64,000 bases of DNA from Bacteroidota bacterium (GTDB lineage: Bacteria; Bacteroidota; Rhodothermia; JANXDC01), in contig JANXDC010000005.1 in NCBI GenBank assembly GCA_025059945.1, positions 81,387 through 145,386 on the forward strand, written 5' to 3'. This document shows, piece after piece, positions 44,237 through 53,258 of this stretch. The notes under the pieces were generated by a model. That model was not told the origin of the DNA. It did no database searches and saw only the letters and a program-made list of their open reading frames with translations. Position 1 is the first letter of the stretch, and every line of letters begins with the position of its first letter. The position numbers were made by a program, and so were the translations under genes.

Positions 44237-46639
44237 CTATAACTCCAGCTTCAGCCCCGCGTATACGGCGCGCGGCGCGGCCGGGAAGAAGTTGTCCGCC
44301 CCGAAGCCCGTCGTCAGGTAGCGCCGGTTTGTGAGGTTGCTCACCTCCAGGTTCAGGCGCGCGCTCAGGCGATCGGCCCACCGCAGCCGATAGGTCAGTC
44401 GGGCGTCCGCAACCGCATAGGCCTCTACGTAACGGGCCGGATCCCGGGATCCTGAATTATCCGTATGATGGGGCCCTACGTGCCGGGCTAGCAGCTCCAA
44501 CTCCCAAGGGCCGCGCTGATAGCGCAAGGTGAGGTTGGCCAGCCGCTCCGGGGCGCTAGCGATCGGGTTGCCGTCGCGCTTTTGAGGCTGGGCTTGGTCG
44601 TCGTATTCCGTAAAGCGCACAAAACGGTGGCGGCTTAAGGACATGTTTCCCAGCAGATCCAGCCCTCTGGCCAGGCGCAGGCCACCCTCCACCTCCAAAC
44701 CCAGATGGCGCGTGCGCTCGGCGTTGCCCATCCGGGGCTGGCCGTACAGGTCCAGGCCGCCGGATTTGACGATCTCATCCCAGAACTCCATCCAGTAGCC
44801 GTTGGCCGCAAGCCAAAGCGCCCCCTGGCGATAGCGTGCGCCCAGCTCCCAATTGAGCAGCCGCTCCGGCTTGACGAGAGGTCTCCTGAAATCCAACGAC
44901 CCGTCAGGACGCCGAGCGAAGTGGGGCTGCTGGCCCAAGGAAGAGGCCTCCGCATCGTAGATGTCCTTTAGCCGGGGCTCCCGGCTCGTGTAGGCCAGGC
45001 TCGTATAGAGGCTCACCTGCGAGGAGAGGTTGTAGTGCAGGCCCAACTTCGGGTTGGCGAAGCGGTAGGGCACGCGGAAATCGTTTCCGACGTACTTTTC
45101 CGCGTACAGCCGGTACTGTTGCCAGACAAGCTGCAGATCCCCCGTCAGGGTGAGCGCCTCCACGGGGCGCCAAAGCTGACTAGCGTAAACGGAAAGAATC
45201 CGTTTGGCGCCCTTGTACTCGTAGTAGCGCCGATCGGCCGCACCCACCACGTCCGGCGGCAGGCCCGTTCCGGCCTGGATCCGCCCCCAATGCAGGGACT
45301 CATGCCCGCGAAGCTCCGCCCCGAACACCAGACGCCCCCACGAGGCGGTAAGCTCCATGCGAGGCAACCAGCCCACCTGATCGTTGTCCACGTAGGCGCG
45401 GATGATAAGATCCCGGGGGATCTCCCGCACATCGGGCCGATCCTGCAGCCGAAAGTACTCCTTGGTCCCCCAGGATCCGTCGAAGTCGAAGTATCCATCC
45501 CCGGACACGTAGAAGGCCGTGTTGTAGAGCGTAAGGCCGGGGCGCAGTCGCCACTCGTGCAAGGCCATGATCTGGGGCTGGTGGAACCACTCCCGGTCGC
45601 GCGAAGCCGCCCCGTAGTTGGTGCGGCGCTTTTGGGGATCCCGGTTATACGCCTTGGGGATCCCATAGAAGGCCAACCCGTCTTCTTGCGGGCCACCAAA
45701 AGCCTGCACCTTCCAGGTGGTTCGCTCTCCGTAGCCGGCTACCCCCACAAAGAAGCGCCAAAAGCGGGTCCAGGACCACTGCCGGTATCCGTCGGAGCGC
45801 ACATGGCTAAAGCGCCCATAGAGGGCATAGCGACCCCCGCCCCAAGTGGTCTGCCCCGTCAGCGTGTAGCGCTGCGTGCGAAAGCTTCCGTAGCCGAGCT
45901 CGGCGCTCAGAGCGGGACGGCCGCCAAAGAAGCGCGTCACCAGGTTAATGGAACCCCCGATGGCGGGGGGGCCATAGAAGGCCGCCCCCCCGCCTCGCTG
46001 CACCTGTACATCTTCCAGAGAGCCCGCCAGGTCGTAAAAGTTGATCCAGTAGACGTTGTGATCTTCGGGATCGTTCTGCGGCACCCCGTCGATGAGCACA
46101 GAGATCCGGCGCTGATCAAAGCCCCGGATGCGCAGGTAGTTGTAGCCGAGCCCGTTGCCGTTTTCCGAGTGCATCATCACCGCTGGCAGCGCCGAAAGGA
46201 CCGTGGGCAGATCCCGGACGGCCGTTCGGGCCTCCAGCTCTTGGCGCGCGAGGTTGCTGAACGTGATCGGGCTTTCCCGCTCACGGCCCCGCGTAGCCGT
46301 CACCACGACCTCTGGAGCCGATATGGCCCGGCTGGAAAGCTCCGCGTCCAAGCGCCGAACCTCGCCTGGAGCGAGCTGAACGGGGATTTCCACGGAAGCA
46401 TAGCCTAGGAAACTAAAACGCACCCGATATGAGCCGGCCGGAAGGCCCGCTATCGCGTAGCGGCCCTCCCGATCCGCGGCCGAACCCCATGGGGTGCCGA
46501 GCACCAGCACCGTGGCCCCTGCCAGCGGGCGACCGGACTCCGCCTCCCGGACCTGCCCCTCGAGCCGGGCCCGATCTTGAGCGCCGGAAGCGCTGAAAAA
46601 CGCGTGCAGCAGCAAAAACGCGACGAGCAAACGCCACAT
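44237..46639 (-). CDS. TonB-dependent outer-membrane receptor, probable thiamine receptor
   Basis: An 800-residue receptor. Signal peptide (VAFLLLHAFFSASGAQ), then a carboxypeptidase-regulatory-like domain (LEGQVREAESGRPLAGATVL), a plug (YLRIRGFDQRRISVLIDGVP) and a long barrel with the C-terminal TonB-receptor pattern ending in L. It imports a ligand across the outer membrane using TonB energy. The ligand is inferred to be thiamine from the TPP riboswitch in the leader and the thiN gene behind it. A strong ribosome-binding site (AAGGAGACG) precedes the ATG. Confidence 0.9.
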   Translation of the reverse strand: MWRLLVAFLLLHAFFSASGAQDRARLEGQVREAESGRPLAGATVLVLGTPWGSAADREGRYAIAGLPAGSYRVRFSFLGYASVEIPVQLAPGEVRRLDAELSSRAISAPEVVVTATRGRERESPITFSNLARQELEARTAVRDLPTVLSALPAVMMHSENGNGLGYNYLRIRGFDQRRISVLIDGVPQNDPEDHNVYWINFYDLAGSLEDVQVQRGGGAAFYGPPAIGGSINLVTRFFGGRPALSAELGYGSFRTQRYTLTGQTTWGGGRYALYGRFSHVRSDGYRQWSWTRFWRFFVGVAGYGERTTWKVQAFGGPQEDGLAFYGIPKAYNRDPQKRRTNYGAASRDREWFHQPQIMALHEWRLRPGLTLYNTAFYVSGDGYFDFDGSWGTKEYFRLQDRPDVREIPRDLIIRAYVDNDQVGWLPRMELTASWGRLVFGAELRGHESLHWGRIQAGTGLPPDVVGAADRRYYEYKGAKRILSVYASQLWRPVEALTLTGDLQLVWQQYRLYAEKYVGNDFRVPYRFANPKLGLHYNLSSQVSLYTSLAYTSREPRLKDIYDAEASSLGQQPHFARRPDGSLDFRRPLVKPERLLNWELGARYRQGALWLAANGYWMEFWDEIVKSGGLDLYGQPRMGNAERTRHLGLEVEGGLRLARGLDLLGNMSLSRHRFVRFTEYDDQAQPQKRDGNPIASAPERLANLTLRYQRGPWELELLARHVGPHHTDNSGSRDPARYVEAYAVADARLTYRLRWADRLSARLNLEVSNLTNRRYLTTGFGADNFFPAAPRAVYAGLKLEL

Positions 46640-46722
46640 GGCACGTCTCCTTCATGCGTGACGGTTAACGAATACCGGGAGACGTGCTGGAGGTGAAGAT
46701 CACCTGCCCAGAGGAGCGGCAT

Positions 46723-46752
46723 AAAAAACCGCCTTCCTTCCGGGCAAGGCGG
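46723..46752 (-). terminator. Riboswitch-controlled terminator
   Basis: On the minus strand CCGCCTT/AAGGCGG (7 bp) with a 10-base loop is followed by six T, 20 bases downstream of the TPP aptamer and before the TonB receptor gene. It is the expression platform of the riboswitch; the aptamer's P1 is expected to decide whether it forms. Confidence 0.85.
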
Positions 46753-46771
46753 CGAAAAGACCGGCTTTTGG

Positions 46772-46871
46772 GCCGTGCTTTCCCTTCGCCGGCATGACCC
46801 GGATCAGGTTCAAAGGGTATGCTCTCAGCCCCCGCTCCGTTTAGGCGAAGCGAGGACACCCCCAGCACGGC
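46772..46871 (-). promoter_or_regulatory. TPP (thiamine pyrophosphate) riboswitch
   Basis: The conserved thi-box is directly readable on the minus strand: GGGGCTGAGAGCATACCC then TTTGAACCTGATCCGGGTC and ATGCCGGCGAAGGGAA, with P1 closing as GCCGTGCT (46772-46779) and AGCACGGC (46864-46871). It controls the downstream receptor, kinase and transporter; TPP binding should reduce their expression through the terminator. Confidence 0.95.
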
Positions 46872-46903
46872 GCAAAGCATCCGTAAGCTTTGGCCGTTGC
46901 CAA

Positions 46904-46931
46904 ACTATCCCCCTGGCCTCCGAAAAGTCAA
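46904..46931 (-). promoter_or_regulatory. Sigma70-type promoter of the thiamine operon
   Basis: On the minus strand TTGACT (46931-46926), 16 bases, GATAGT (46909-46904), about 30 bases before the aptamer. The remaining sequence to 46999 is the short 5' region of the divergent ndk gene. Confidence 0.55.
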
Positions 46932-46999
46932 GTCTAGCCCAGATCGGCGCGACGTCCTATCTTTACGGCCGTCCACCTGAGTGAGCCAGGAGTCCACCT

Positions 47000-47431
47000 A
47001 TGGCGATAGAGCGCACCCTAGCCATCCTGAAGCCGGATTGCGTGCGGCGCAACCTGATCGGGGAGGTAATACGACGCATCCAAGAGGCGGGTTTTCGGAT
47101 CGTAGCCATGAAAATGGTACGCCTAAGCAAGCCCGTAGCGGAGGGCTTCTACGCCGTGCATCGGGGGCGGCCGTTTTTTGAGGAGCTCACGCGCTTCATG
47201 TCCAGCGGCCCCTGCGTGCCCATGGTCTTGGAGCGCGAAAACGCCATCGAGGCCTTCCGAACCCTAATCGGGGCCACGGACCCGGCCAAGGCCGAGCCGG
47301 GCACGATACGGGGCGATCTGGCCACAAGTGTCGGAGAAAACCTCGTACACGGATCGGATTCTCCGAAAAGCGCGCAAATCGAGATCGCCTACTTCTTCTC
47401 CGAAGCCGAACTAGCGGGCATGTGGGCCTAG
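47000..47431 (+). CDS. ndk: Nucleoside diphosphate kinase
   Basis: A 143-residue kinase balancing NTP and dNTP pools. The opening [20 protein letters not shown] and the active-site His in [12 protein letters not shown] (near residue 118) are diagnostic. A TATCTTTA box at 46958 could be its -10 element. It converges on lspA with an 18-base gap and no obvious terminator. Confidence 0.96.
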   Translation: MAIERTLAILKPDCVRRNLIGEVIRRIQEAGFRIVAMKMVRLSKPVAEGFYAVHRGRPFFEELTRFMSSGPCVPMVLERENAIEAFRTLIGATDPAKAEPGTIRGDLATSVGENLVHGSDSPKSAQIEIAYFFSEAELAGMWA

Positions 47432-47449
47432 CGTTTCGGCAGCGCCCTC

Positions 47450-48052
47450 TTAGGAAGAGACCCTGGAGGCCGACTCCTGAGCGGGGTGGGGTTCAAAAAA
47501 ACGCTTCTGGAAAACGAAAATCGTCACCACACCCGTTACGATGGCCACATCGGCCAGGTTGAAGATCGGCCATAGGGCCACGTAGTGGCCCAGAACCTCC
47601 CCACGCCATAGGTCGATGTGCAGGTAATCGACCACGCGACCTTGAAAATAGTCGCCATAGCCGAACCACTTGGCGTAGAAGATGCGATCGACCAGGTTGC
47701 CGACCGCCCCGCCTAAAATAGAAGCCAAAGCCAGGCGATAACCCAGCCGGGCATGCCGGACCCGGTAAAGGTAGAGGCCGATCCCCAGCGTGGCTGCGAT
47801 GGCCATGAACGTCACCCAGAGGCCGTCCCCGATGCGCAAGCCGAAGGCGATTCCGGGGTTCTCCGTGTAGGTGAGCCGAAAGATCGGCCCCAGCACCTCG
47901 ATCGATTGACCCAGGTACATCTGGGAGCGGACCAGCCACTTGATCAATTGGTCCGCAAGCACGATTCCGAGGCTTAGCCACAGCACGCGCATGGGGTTTT
48001 CATCTGGACCTAAGGCCGGTTGTACGCGTTCCAGCAACCAGGAGCGCATCAT
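47450..48052 (-). CDS. lspA: Lipoprotein signal peptidase LspA
   Basis: A 200-residue inner-membrane aspartic protease that cleaves lipoprotein signal peptides. Four membrane helices are visible; the two catalytic Asp are in GGAVGNLVDRIFY and FNLADVAIV. VLADQLIKWLVRS near the start is typical. The ATG at 48052 overlaps the traR stop as ATGA; the conserved part starts at Met 21, so a start at 47992 is possible. The ileS-traR-lspA order is common in this part of the bacterial tree. Confidence 0.92.
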   Translation of the reverse strand: MMRSWLLERVQPALGPDENPMRVLWLSLGIVLADQLIKWLVRSQMYLGQSIEVLGPIFRLTYTENPGIAFGLRIGDGLWVTFMAIAATLGIGLYLYRVRHARLGYRLALASILGGAVGNLVDRIFYAKWFGYGDYFQGRVVDYLHIDLWRGEVLGHYVALWPIFNLADVAIVTGVVTIFVFQKRFFEPHPAQESASRVSS

Positions 48053-48438
48053 CCACCTTGCTGGCGTCTTTTGCACTCGATGCAGATCTGCGTATGGGGC
48101 ACGGCCTCTAGACGGCCCTTTTCGATAAGCCGGCCGCATTCGCGGCAGATTCCGTAGGTGCCACGTTCGATGCGCTCCAAGGCCGCATCCAAGTAGCGCA
48201 GAAACTTCTCGGCCCGCGCGATAAACAGGTAGTTTTTCTCCCGCTCCATAGCATCGGTGCCGGCGTCGGCCATATGGTAGGAGTAGACGGAGTCCACCTC
48301 GCCTAGCTCCGTATCCTCCAGCACCGCATGGCGCATGAGGTCTAGATCCTCCCGAATCTGAGCTTTCTTGCGCAAGATGAGCTCCTTAAAATAGGCGAGC
48401 TCCTGGGGAGAATAACGGGGCGCGCTCTGTTGGTTCAT
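48049..48438 (-). CDS. TraR/DksA-family C4 zinc-finger protein
   Basis: A 129-residue helical hairpin protein with a C4 zinc finger, CRECGRLI near residue 98 and CIECKRR near residue 119. The coiled-coil tip region lacks a clear DxxDxA signature, so direct polymerase control as by DksA is unproven. Proteins of this type are frequently encoded between ileS and lspA in Bacteroidota. It is coupled to lspA and lies 13 bases after ileS. Confidence 0.88.
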   Translation of the reverse strand: MNQQSAPRYSPQELAYFKELILRKKAQIREDLDLMRHAVLEDTELGEVDSVYSYHMADAGTDAMEREKNYLFIARAEKFLRYLDAALERIERGTYGICRECGRLIEKGRLEAVPHTQICIECKRRQQGG

Positions 48439-48451
48439 GCTCGGTCTCCCT

Positions 48452-51400
48452 TTATGTTGTCAAAAGCCGCCGCACGGCGATGCGGCATCCGTTGCCCTCG
48501 ATATCCCAGTCCCGCACAAGATCCCCCGGCTCCAGCCCGGCTTGCAAGACCTCGGCTAGGGTCTCCCGCTGCACGTAAGCGGCTTGGGCCTCTAGCGCAG
48601 CAGCGAGCTCCGGATCGGCCTCGAAGAAAATCGCGATGCGGTCTGTGACGGCATATTCAGCTTCCTTGCGCATCTGCTGCACGCGGTTTACGAACTCCCG
48701 AGCCAGACCCTCGGCGCGCAGTTCGGGCGTTATGGTCGTGTCCAGGGCCACCGTGAGCTCTCCTTCGGACTCCACCAGCCAGCCCGCGATGTCCTGCCGG
48801 ATGACCTCTAATTCTCCGGGCTGCAACACGACACGCTGGCCGTCTACGGTCAGCTCCAGATGGCCGGTGGCTTCGTAAGTAGCGATCTGATCCGGGGCGA
48901 GCGTTCGCGCGGCTTCGGCTACGGCCCGCATCCGAGCCCCTAAGCGGGGGCCTAGGAGGCGGAAGTTGGGTTTGACGCTCTTTTGCACGAGCCCCGAGTC
49001 GTCCTCCACGTATTCGAGCGTCTTAACGTTGACCTCATCCAGGATGATTTCCCGCATTTCCTCTATAGCCGCCCGAGCCTCGGGATGGAGTCGGGGGATC
49101 AGGATGCGGCGCAAGGGTTGGCGCACGTTGATCCCCGCTCGGTTGCGCAGACTCAGCACAAGGGAGACCACACGCCGGGCCAGTTCCATGCGATATTCCA
49201 AAACGGCGTCGATGGCCGTTTCCTCCACAACCGGAAAGAAGGCCAAATGTACGGACTCATAGGGCTCGCGCCCCGTAACGCCGTTTAGGTTCTGATAGAG
49301 CCATTCGGCGAAAAAAGGCGCGATCGGAGCCATGAGCTTGGCCGTGTTGAGCAGGCACTCATAGAGCGTCTGATAGGCGGCCACTTTATCCAGGCCCATA
49401 TCGGACTTCCAAAACCGGCGGCGGTTGCGGCGCACGTACCAGTTGGAAAGTTCGTCCACGAAGGCTTCGATCGCGCGCGCCGCGCGCGTGGGATCGTAAT
49501 CCTCCAAATAGCCGTCCACGGCTTTGATCGTGGAATTAAGCCGGGACAGGATCCACCGGTCCATCTCCGACCGGCTGGCCGGGGGCAGACGCTCGCCTTG
49601 ATAACAGAAGCCGTCCACGTTTGCATACAGGGCGAAGAAGTTGTACGTGTGCAGAAGCGTGCTGAAAAACCGACGCTGCACTTCTTGGATGCCCTTAACG
49701 GAGAAGCGCAGGTTTTCCCAAGGGGGGCTGTTGGCGATCAGGTACCAACGCGTGGCATCGGCCCCGTACGTGGCGAGCACCTCAAAGGGGTCCACCGTAT
49801 TGCCCCGGCTCTTGGACATCTTCTCGCCCCGCTCATCCAGGACGAGGCCGTTGACGACGACGTTGCGAAAGGCCACGGAGTCAAAGAGCATCACGGCCAG
49901 GGCGTGCAGCGTATAGAACCATCCGCGGGTCTGATCTACGCCCTCGGCGATGAAATCCGCGGGGAAATGAGCCTTGAACCGGTCACGGTTCTCGAAAGGG
50001 TAATGCCACTGCGCATACGGCATGGCGCCGGAATCGAACCAGACGTCTACGAGATCCGGCACCCGACGCATGGTCCCCTCTTGACAGCGCTCACAGGGCC
50101 AGCTGATGGCGTCTACGTAGGGCCGATGCAGGTCGAGTTCGGCCTCTGGGCTCAGCCGACCCCGACGCCGCAGCTCCTCGATGCTGCCCACGCAGGTCTC
50201 GGCTCCGCAGCGATCGCAAATCCAAATCGGCAACGGCGTGCCCCAAAAGCGGCGCCGGCTCAGAGACCAGTCCACGTTGTGTTCCAGCCACTGGCCAAAA
50301 CGGCCGGATCCGACGCCCTCGGGCCGCCAGCGGATGGAGCGGTTCAACTCCACCATGCGCTCCTTGAAAGCCGTGGTCCGCAGAAACCAGGATTCGACCG
50401 GATAGTAGAGCAGCGGCGTGCCATGCCGCCAGCAGTGCGGGTAGCTGTGCCGGTGGGTCTCGGCCCGGAAGAGTCGGCCGCGCTCGCGCAGCAGGCGCAC
50501 GATCGTGCGATCGGCGTCCTTAAACCACTGCCCAGCCACCTCGGCGACGCAGGCCTCAAAGGTGCCATCGGGCCGAATGGGGTTGAAGAAGGGCAAATCC
50601 TCGGCGCGGCCCACCTCGAAATCCTCGGCGCCGAAGGCGGGGGCGATGTGCACGATTCCGGTCCCTTCTTCATAAGAGACAAAATCGGCCGCCACTACGC
50701 GCCAGCAAGGGCGATCGGGCTTGAGATACGAGAACGGAGGCTCGTAAGCGCGCCCCACGAGTTGACGACCCTCCAGGCGCTCGACCACCTCGTAGGCGTC
50801 TCCGAGCAGGTCCAGGCGAGCCTCGGCCAGGATGAGCTCCTCTTTCGGGCCCTGCGCCCCCCGCTGTTGGGCACGCACATACACGAGATCCGGCCCGACG
50901 GCCAGCGCGACGTTCGCCGTAAGCGTCCAGGGCGTAGTGGTCCAGGCCAGAAGATGGGTGTTCGGGGCGTCCCGCAGCGGAAAGCGGACGTATACAGAAG
51001 GGTCCTCCACCTCTTCATAACCTAGGCCCACCTCGTGCGAGGACAGGGCCGTGCCGCATTTGGGGCAGTATGGCTGGATCTTGTATCCCCGGTAGAGCAA
51101 GCCCCGGTTATAACACTGCTGCAGGATCCACCACAGGGTCTCGATGTAGCGGTTGTCGAAGGTGATGTACGGATGCTCTAGATCCACCCAATAGCCCATG
51201 CGCCGGGTGAGCTCATCCCAGAGCTCTTTGTAGCGGAGCACAGATTGCCGGCAATGGGCGTTGAAGGCGGCTATGCCGAAACGCTCGATCTGTTCCCGTC
51301 CTTGAATGCCCAGCTCCTTTTCGACCTCGATCTCCACGGGCAAGCCGTGCGTGTCCCAACCGGCCTTGCGCAGCACGCGATAGCCTTTCTGGGTCCGATA

Positions 51401-51616
51401 ACGACAAAACAGATCCTTGATCGTCCGGGCCATAACGTGGTGAATGCCCGGCCGACCGTTGGCCGTGGGAGGTCCCTCGTAGAAAGTGAACTCAAGCCCT
51501 CCTTCCCGAGCAGTGAGGCTCTTCTCAAAGATGCTATTGGCCTCCCACCAAGCTAAGATCTCCGCTTCCAGGGTAGGGTAGTGTAGGGACTTAAACTCCG
51601 GGAAACGTCGCTGCAT
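48452..51616 (-). CDS. ileS: Isoleucyl-tRNA synthetase (eukaryote-like type)
   Basis: A 1054-residue class Ia synthetase. The HIGH-type motif is RPGIHHVMARTIKD near residue 48, an editing domain follows, the KMSKS loop is in GEKMSKSRGNTVDP, and the tRNA-binding tail is long. The HIGH region and length correspond to the second bacterial type of IleRS, which is often mupirocin-insensitive (family knowledge). The start at 51616 matches the usual N-terminus (FPEFKSLHYPTLE); an ATG ten codons upstream is possible. It is followed by traR and lspA. Confidence 0.95.
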   Translation of the reverse strand: MQRRFPEFKSLHYPTLEAEILAWWEANSIFEKSLTAREGGLEFTFYEGPPTANGRPGIHHVMARTIKDLFCRYRTQKGYRVLRKAGWDTHGLPVEIEVEKELGIQGREQIERFGIAAFNAHCRQSVLRYKELWDELTRRMGYWVDLEHPYITFDNRYIETLWWILQQCYNRGLLYRGYKIQPYCPKCGTALSSHEVGLGYEEVEDPSVYVRFPLRDAPNTHLLAWTTTPWTLTANVALAVGPDLVYVRAQQRGAQGPKEELILAEARLDLLGDAYEVVERLEGRQLVGRAYEPPFSYLKPDRPCWRVVAADFVSYEEGTGIVHIAPAFGAEDFEVGRAEDLPFFNPIRPDGTFEACVAEVAGQWFKDADRTIVRLLRERGRLFRAETHRHSYPHCWRHGTPLLYYPVESWFLRTTAFKERMVELNRSIRWRPEGVGSGRFGQWLEHNVDWSLSRRRFWGTPLPIWICDRCGAETCVGSIEELRRRGRLSPEAELDLHRPYVDAISWPCERCQEGTMRRVPDLVDVWFDSGAMPYAQWHYPFENRDRFKAHFPADFIAEGVDQTRGWFYTLHALAVMLFDSVAFRNVVVNGLVLDERGEKMSKSRGNTVDPFEVLATYGADATRWYLIANSPPWENLRFSVKGIQEVQRRFFSTLLHTYNFFALYANVDGFCYQGERLPPASRSEMDRWILSRLNSTIKAVDGYLEDYDPTRAARAIEAFVDELSNWYVRRNRRRFWKSDMGLDKVAAYQTLYECLLNTAKLMAPIAPFFAEWLYQNLNGVTGREPYESVHLAFFPVVEETAIDAVLEYRMELARRVVSLVLSLRNRAGINVRQPLRRILIPRLHPEARAAIEEMREIILDEVNVKTLEYVEDDSGLVQKSVKPNFRLLGPRLGARMRAVAEAARTLAPDQIATYEATGHLELTVDGQRVVLQPGELEVIRQDIAGWLVESEGELTVALDTTITPELRAEGLAREFVNRVQQMRKEAEYAVTDRIAIFFEADPELAAALEAQAAYVQRETLAEVLQAGLEPGDLVRDWDIEGNGCRIAVRRLLTT

Positions 51617-51661
51617 AACCGCGCACCGCTTTTGCAAAAGCGACATACAAGCTACGAAAAA

Positions 51662-52441
51662 TCAGCCCGGACCGCCAAGGTCCTCGGGGAAGCGATCCGG
51701 ATAGCCCGTTATGATCCCATCGGCCCCGGCCCGAAGCAGACGGCGCATCGCATCTGGATCGTCAACCGTCCAATACTGCACGCCCAAGCCCTGCGCCTTA
51801 AGCCAGCCGATCCAAGCCGAACTGTCGAGCCGGATCAGACCGAGACCTTCGGGAGGATACCGAGGCGGAATCTGGACCAAAGCGAAGGGCCAAGGGGGGC
51901 GACCTAGCTTCAGTCGGAGCCATAGGACTTCACGATAGCCGGCGCTGGTTGCGACTTGCGGCATGAGGGCGCGAAAGCGCCGTAGCTGGCGCGTGTAAAA
52001 GGAGCCCACCAGGAGGCGATCTTGATCGGCCCTTCCGCGCAGCAAGCGCACCAGCGCCTCAACCGCTTCGGGCCGGCTTTCTTTTAATTCGATCGTGAGG
52101 GGCACTTCGGGAAACGCCTCCAGGACCTCTTCCAGCAAGGGGATGCGCACACCCCGGTCCCGAAACGGAAAAGTGCGGCCTCCGTCTGGGGAAAACCTGT
52201 AGCCGGCATCCAGCCGGCGAAGCTGTGCGTACGGGTAGGCGCGCACGGGGCCACGGCCGTCTGTAGTGCGCTCCAGGGTGGCGTCATGCAGCACGACGAG
52301 CCGTCCGTCGGCACATAGCCGCACGTCGAGCTCCAGCCCGTCGGCTCCGAGCTCCAGCGCCCGGGCGAAGGCCACCAGGGTGTTTTCCGGGGCGTGCCCG
52401 GAGGCGCCGCGATGGGCGATGTTCCGAGCCCAACGGGGCAC
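51662..52441 (-). CDS. Glycerophosphodiester phosphodiesterase
   Basis: A 259-residue TIM-barrel enzyme hydrolysing glycerophosphodiesters to glycerol-3-phosphate. Catalytic motifs: IAHRGASGHAPENT near residue 9 and ELDVRLCADGRLVVLHD near residue 38. No signal peptide, so the cytosolic UgpQ type is likely. The start codon is GTG, 3 bases after the stop of the TPR gene, and the protein would have no alternative start nearby. Confidence 0.9.
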   Translation of the reverse strand: MPRWARNIAHRGASGHAPENTLVAFARALELGADGLELDVRLCADGRLVVLHDATLERTTDGRGPVRAYPYAQLRRLDAGYRFSPDGGRTFPFRDRGVRIPLLEEVLEAFPEVPLTIELKESRPEAVEALVRLLRGRADQDRLLVGSFYTRQLRRFRALMPQVATSAGYREVLWLRLKLGRPPWPFALVQIPPRYPPEGLGLIRLDSSAWIGWLKAQGLGVQYWTVDDPDAMRRLLRAGADGIITGYPDRFPEDLGGPG

Positions 52442-52444
52442 AGG

Positions 52445-53197
52445 TCAACTGGCTTTTTTAAGGAGTTCGCGGGCCTCAGCCCGGTATTCGCTGTCCTTGA
52501 CGTCTACGGGGGGCATTTGGAGGGCCCGCTCCAGGACGGCTCGAGCCTCCTGTTTGCGGCCCAGCTCCAGCAGGCTTTTGGCTAACTCGACCCGATGCCG
52601 AATGGCATCCCGGATCCGCAGGGCGCGCTCAAGATGTTCCACCGCTTTTTCGTAAGAGGCCTCCGGCAGGCCGCCGTATACGATCCGCACGATCGCACGG
52701 GCCATAAAGCCCAAGCCGGCCACCTCATGGTGCCACCGGCCCAAGATGTGGTGCAGATCGTCGTCGTTCGGGTTAAGGGCCAGGGCGCGCTCCGCGCTCT
52801 CCTTGACTTGCCGGGACATCTCGATTTTCGTGCGGGTATCGGAGATCAGCCCCACGCGACCAGCCGCGATGGCCACGTATTTGTGCGCGTCTGCGCTGCG
52901 GCCGTCCGCGGATACGGCCTTCCGGGCGTGTTCCAGGGCCTCCAGGTAAAGCTTGCGCTGCGTTGCGCGCTCGGAAACGCGCTCGCCCCAATCGACCTTA
53001 GCCCGCGCTAGCCGCCAAAGCACCTCCGCACTGCGGGGCTCTAGCTGATGGGCTCGCTCTAAGACCGACAAAGCCTGGGCAAACTGCCCCTGCGCGCGCA
53101 GCGCATCGGCCTGCGCTACGAGATCGAGCGCAGATTGCGCTCCGGCGGCCCGGATCGAAGCCAGCGCGACCGCCCATGCCAACACGAGAGCTCGCAT
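52445..53197 (-). CDS. Exported TPR protein (RMDN-like)
   Basis: A 250-residue protein with a signal peptide (RALVLAWAVALASIRAAGAQ) and TPR helices throughout: ALDLVAQADALRAQGQFAQA, EVLWRLARAKVDWGE, a central stretch with HKYVAIAAGRVGLISDTRTK and NDDDLHHILGRWHHEVAGLG. The centre resembles the regulator-of-microtubule-dynamics (RMDN) TPR group known from many Bacteroidota. Role unknown; likely a periplasmic scaffold. A strong ribosome-binding site (GGGAGG) sets the ATG at 53197 and excludes longer frames. Confidence 0.8.
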   Translation of the reverse strand: MRALVLAWAVALASIRAAGAQSALDLVAQADALRAQGQFAQALSVLERAHQLEPRSAEVLWRLARAKVDWGERVSERATQRKLYLEALEHARKAVSADGRSADAHKYVAIAAGRVGLISDTRTKIEMSRQVKESAERALALNPNDDDLHHILGRWHHEVAGLGFMARAIVRIVYGGLPEASYEKAVEHLERALRIRDAIRHRVELAKSLLELGRKQEARAVLERALQMPPVDVKDSEYRAEARELLKKAS

Positions 53198-53258
53198 GAC
53201 CACGCCTCCCCTGTAGATGTTCGAAGAAGATAGGCGCTTTAAGGCGACGGCGCTAGGC

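Noticed and set aside
45035..46408. 457-codon open frame antisense to the TonB receptor
   Set aside because: Shadow of the receptor gene; no start signal and composition (His, Pro, Gly, Val) typical of antisense frames.
49598..51025. 475-codon open frame antisense to ileS
   Set aside because: ileS is unambiguous on the minus strand; the antisense frame has no signal or motif.
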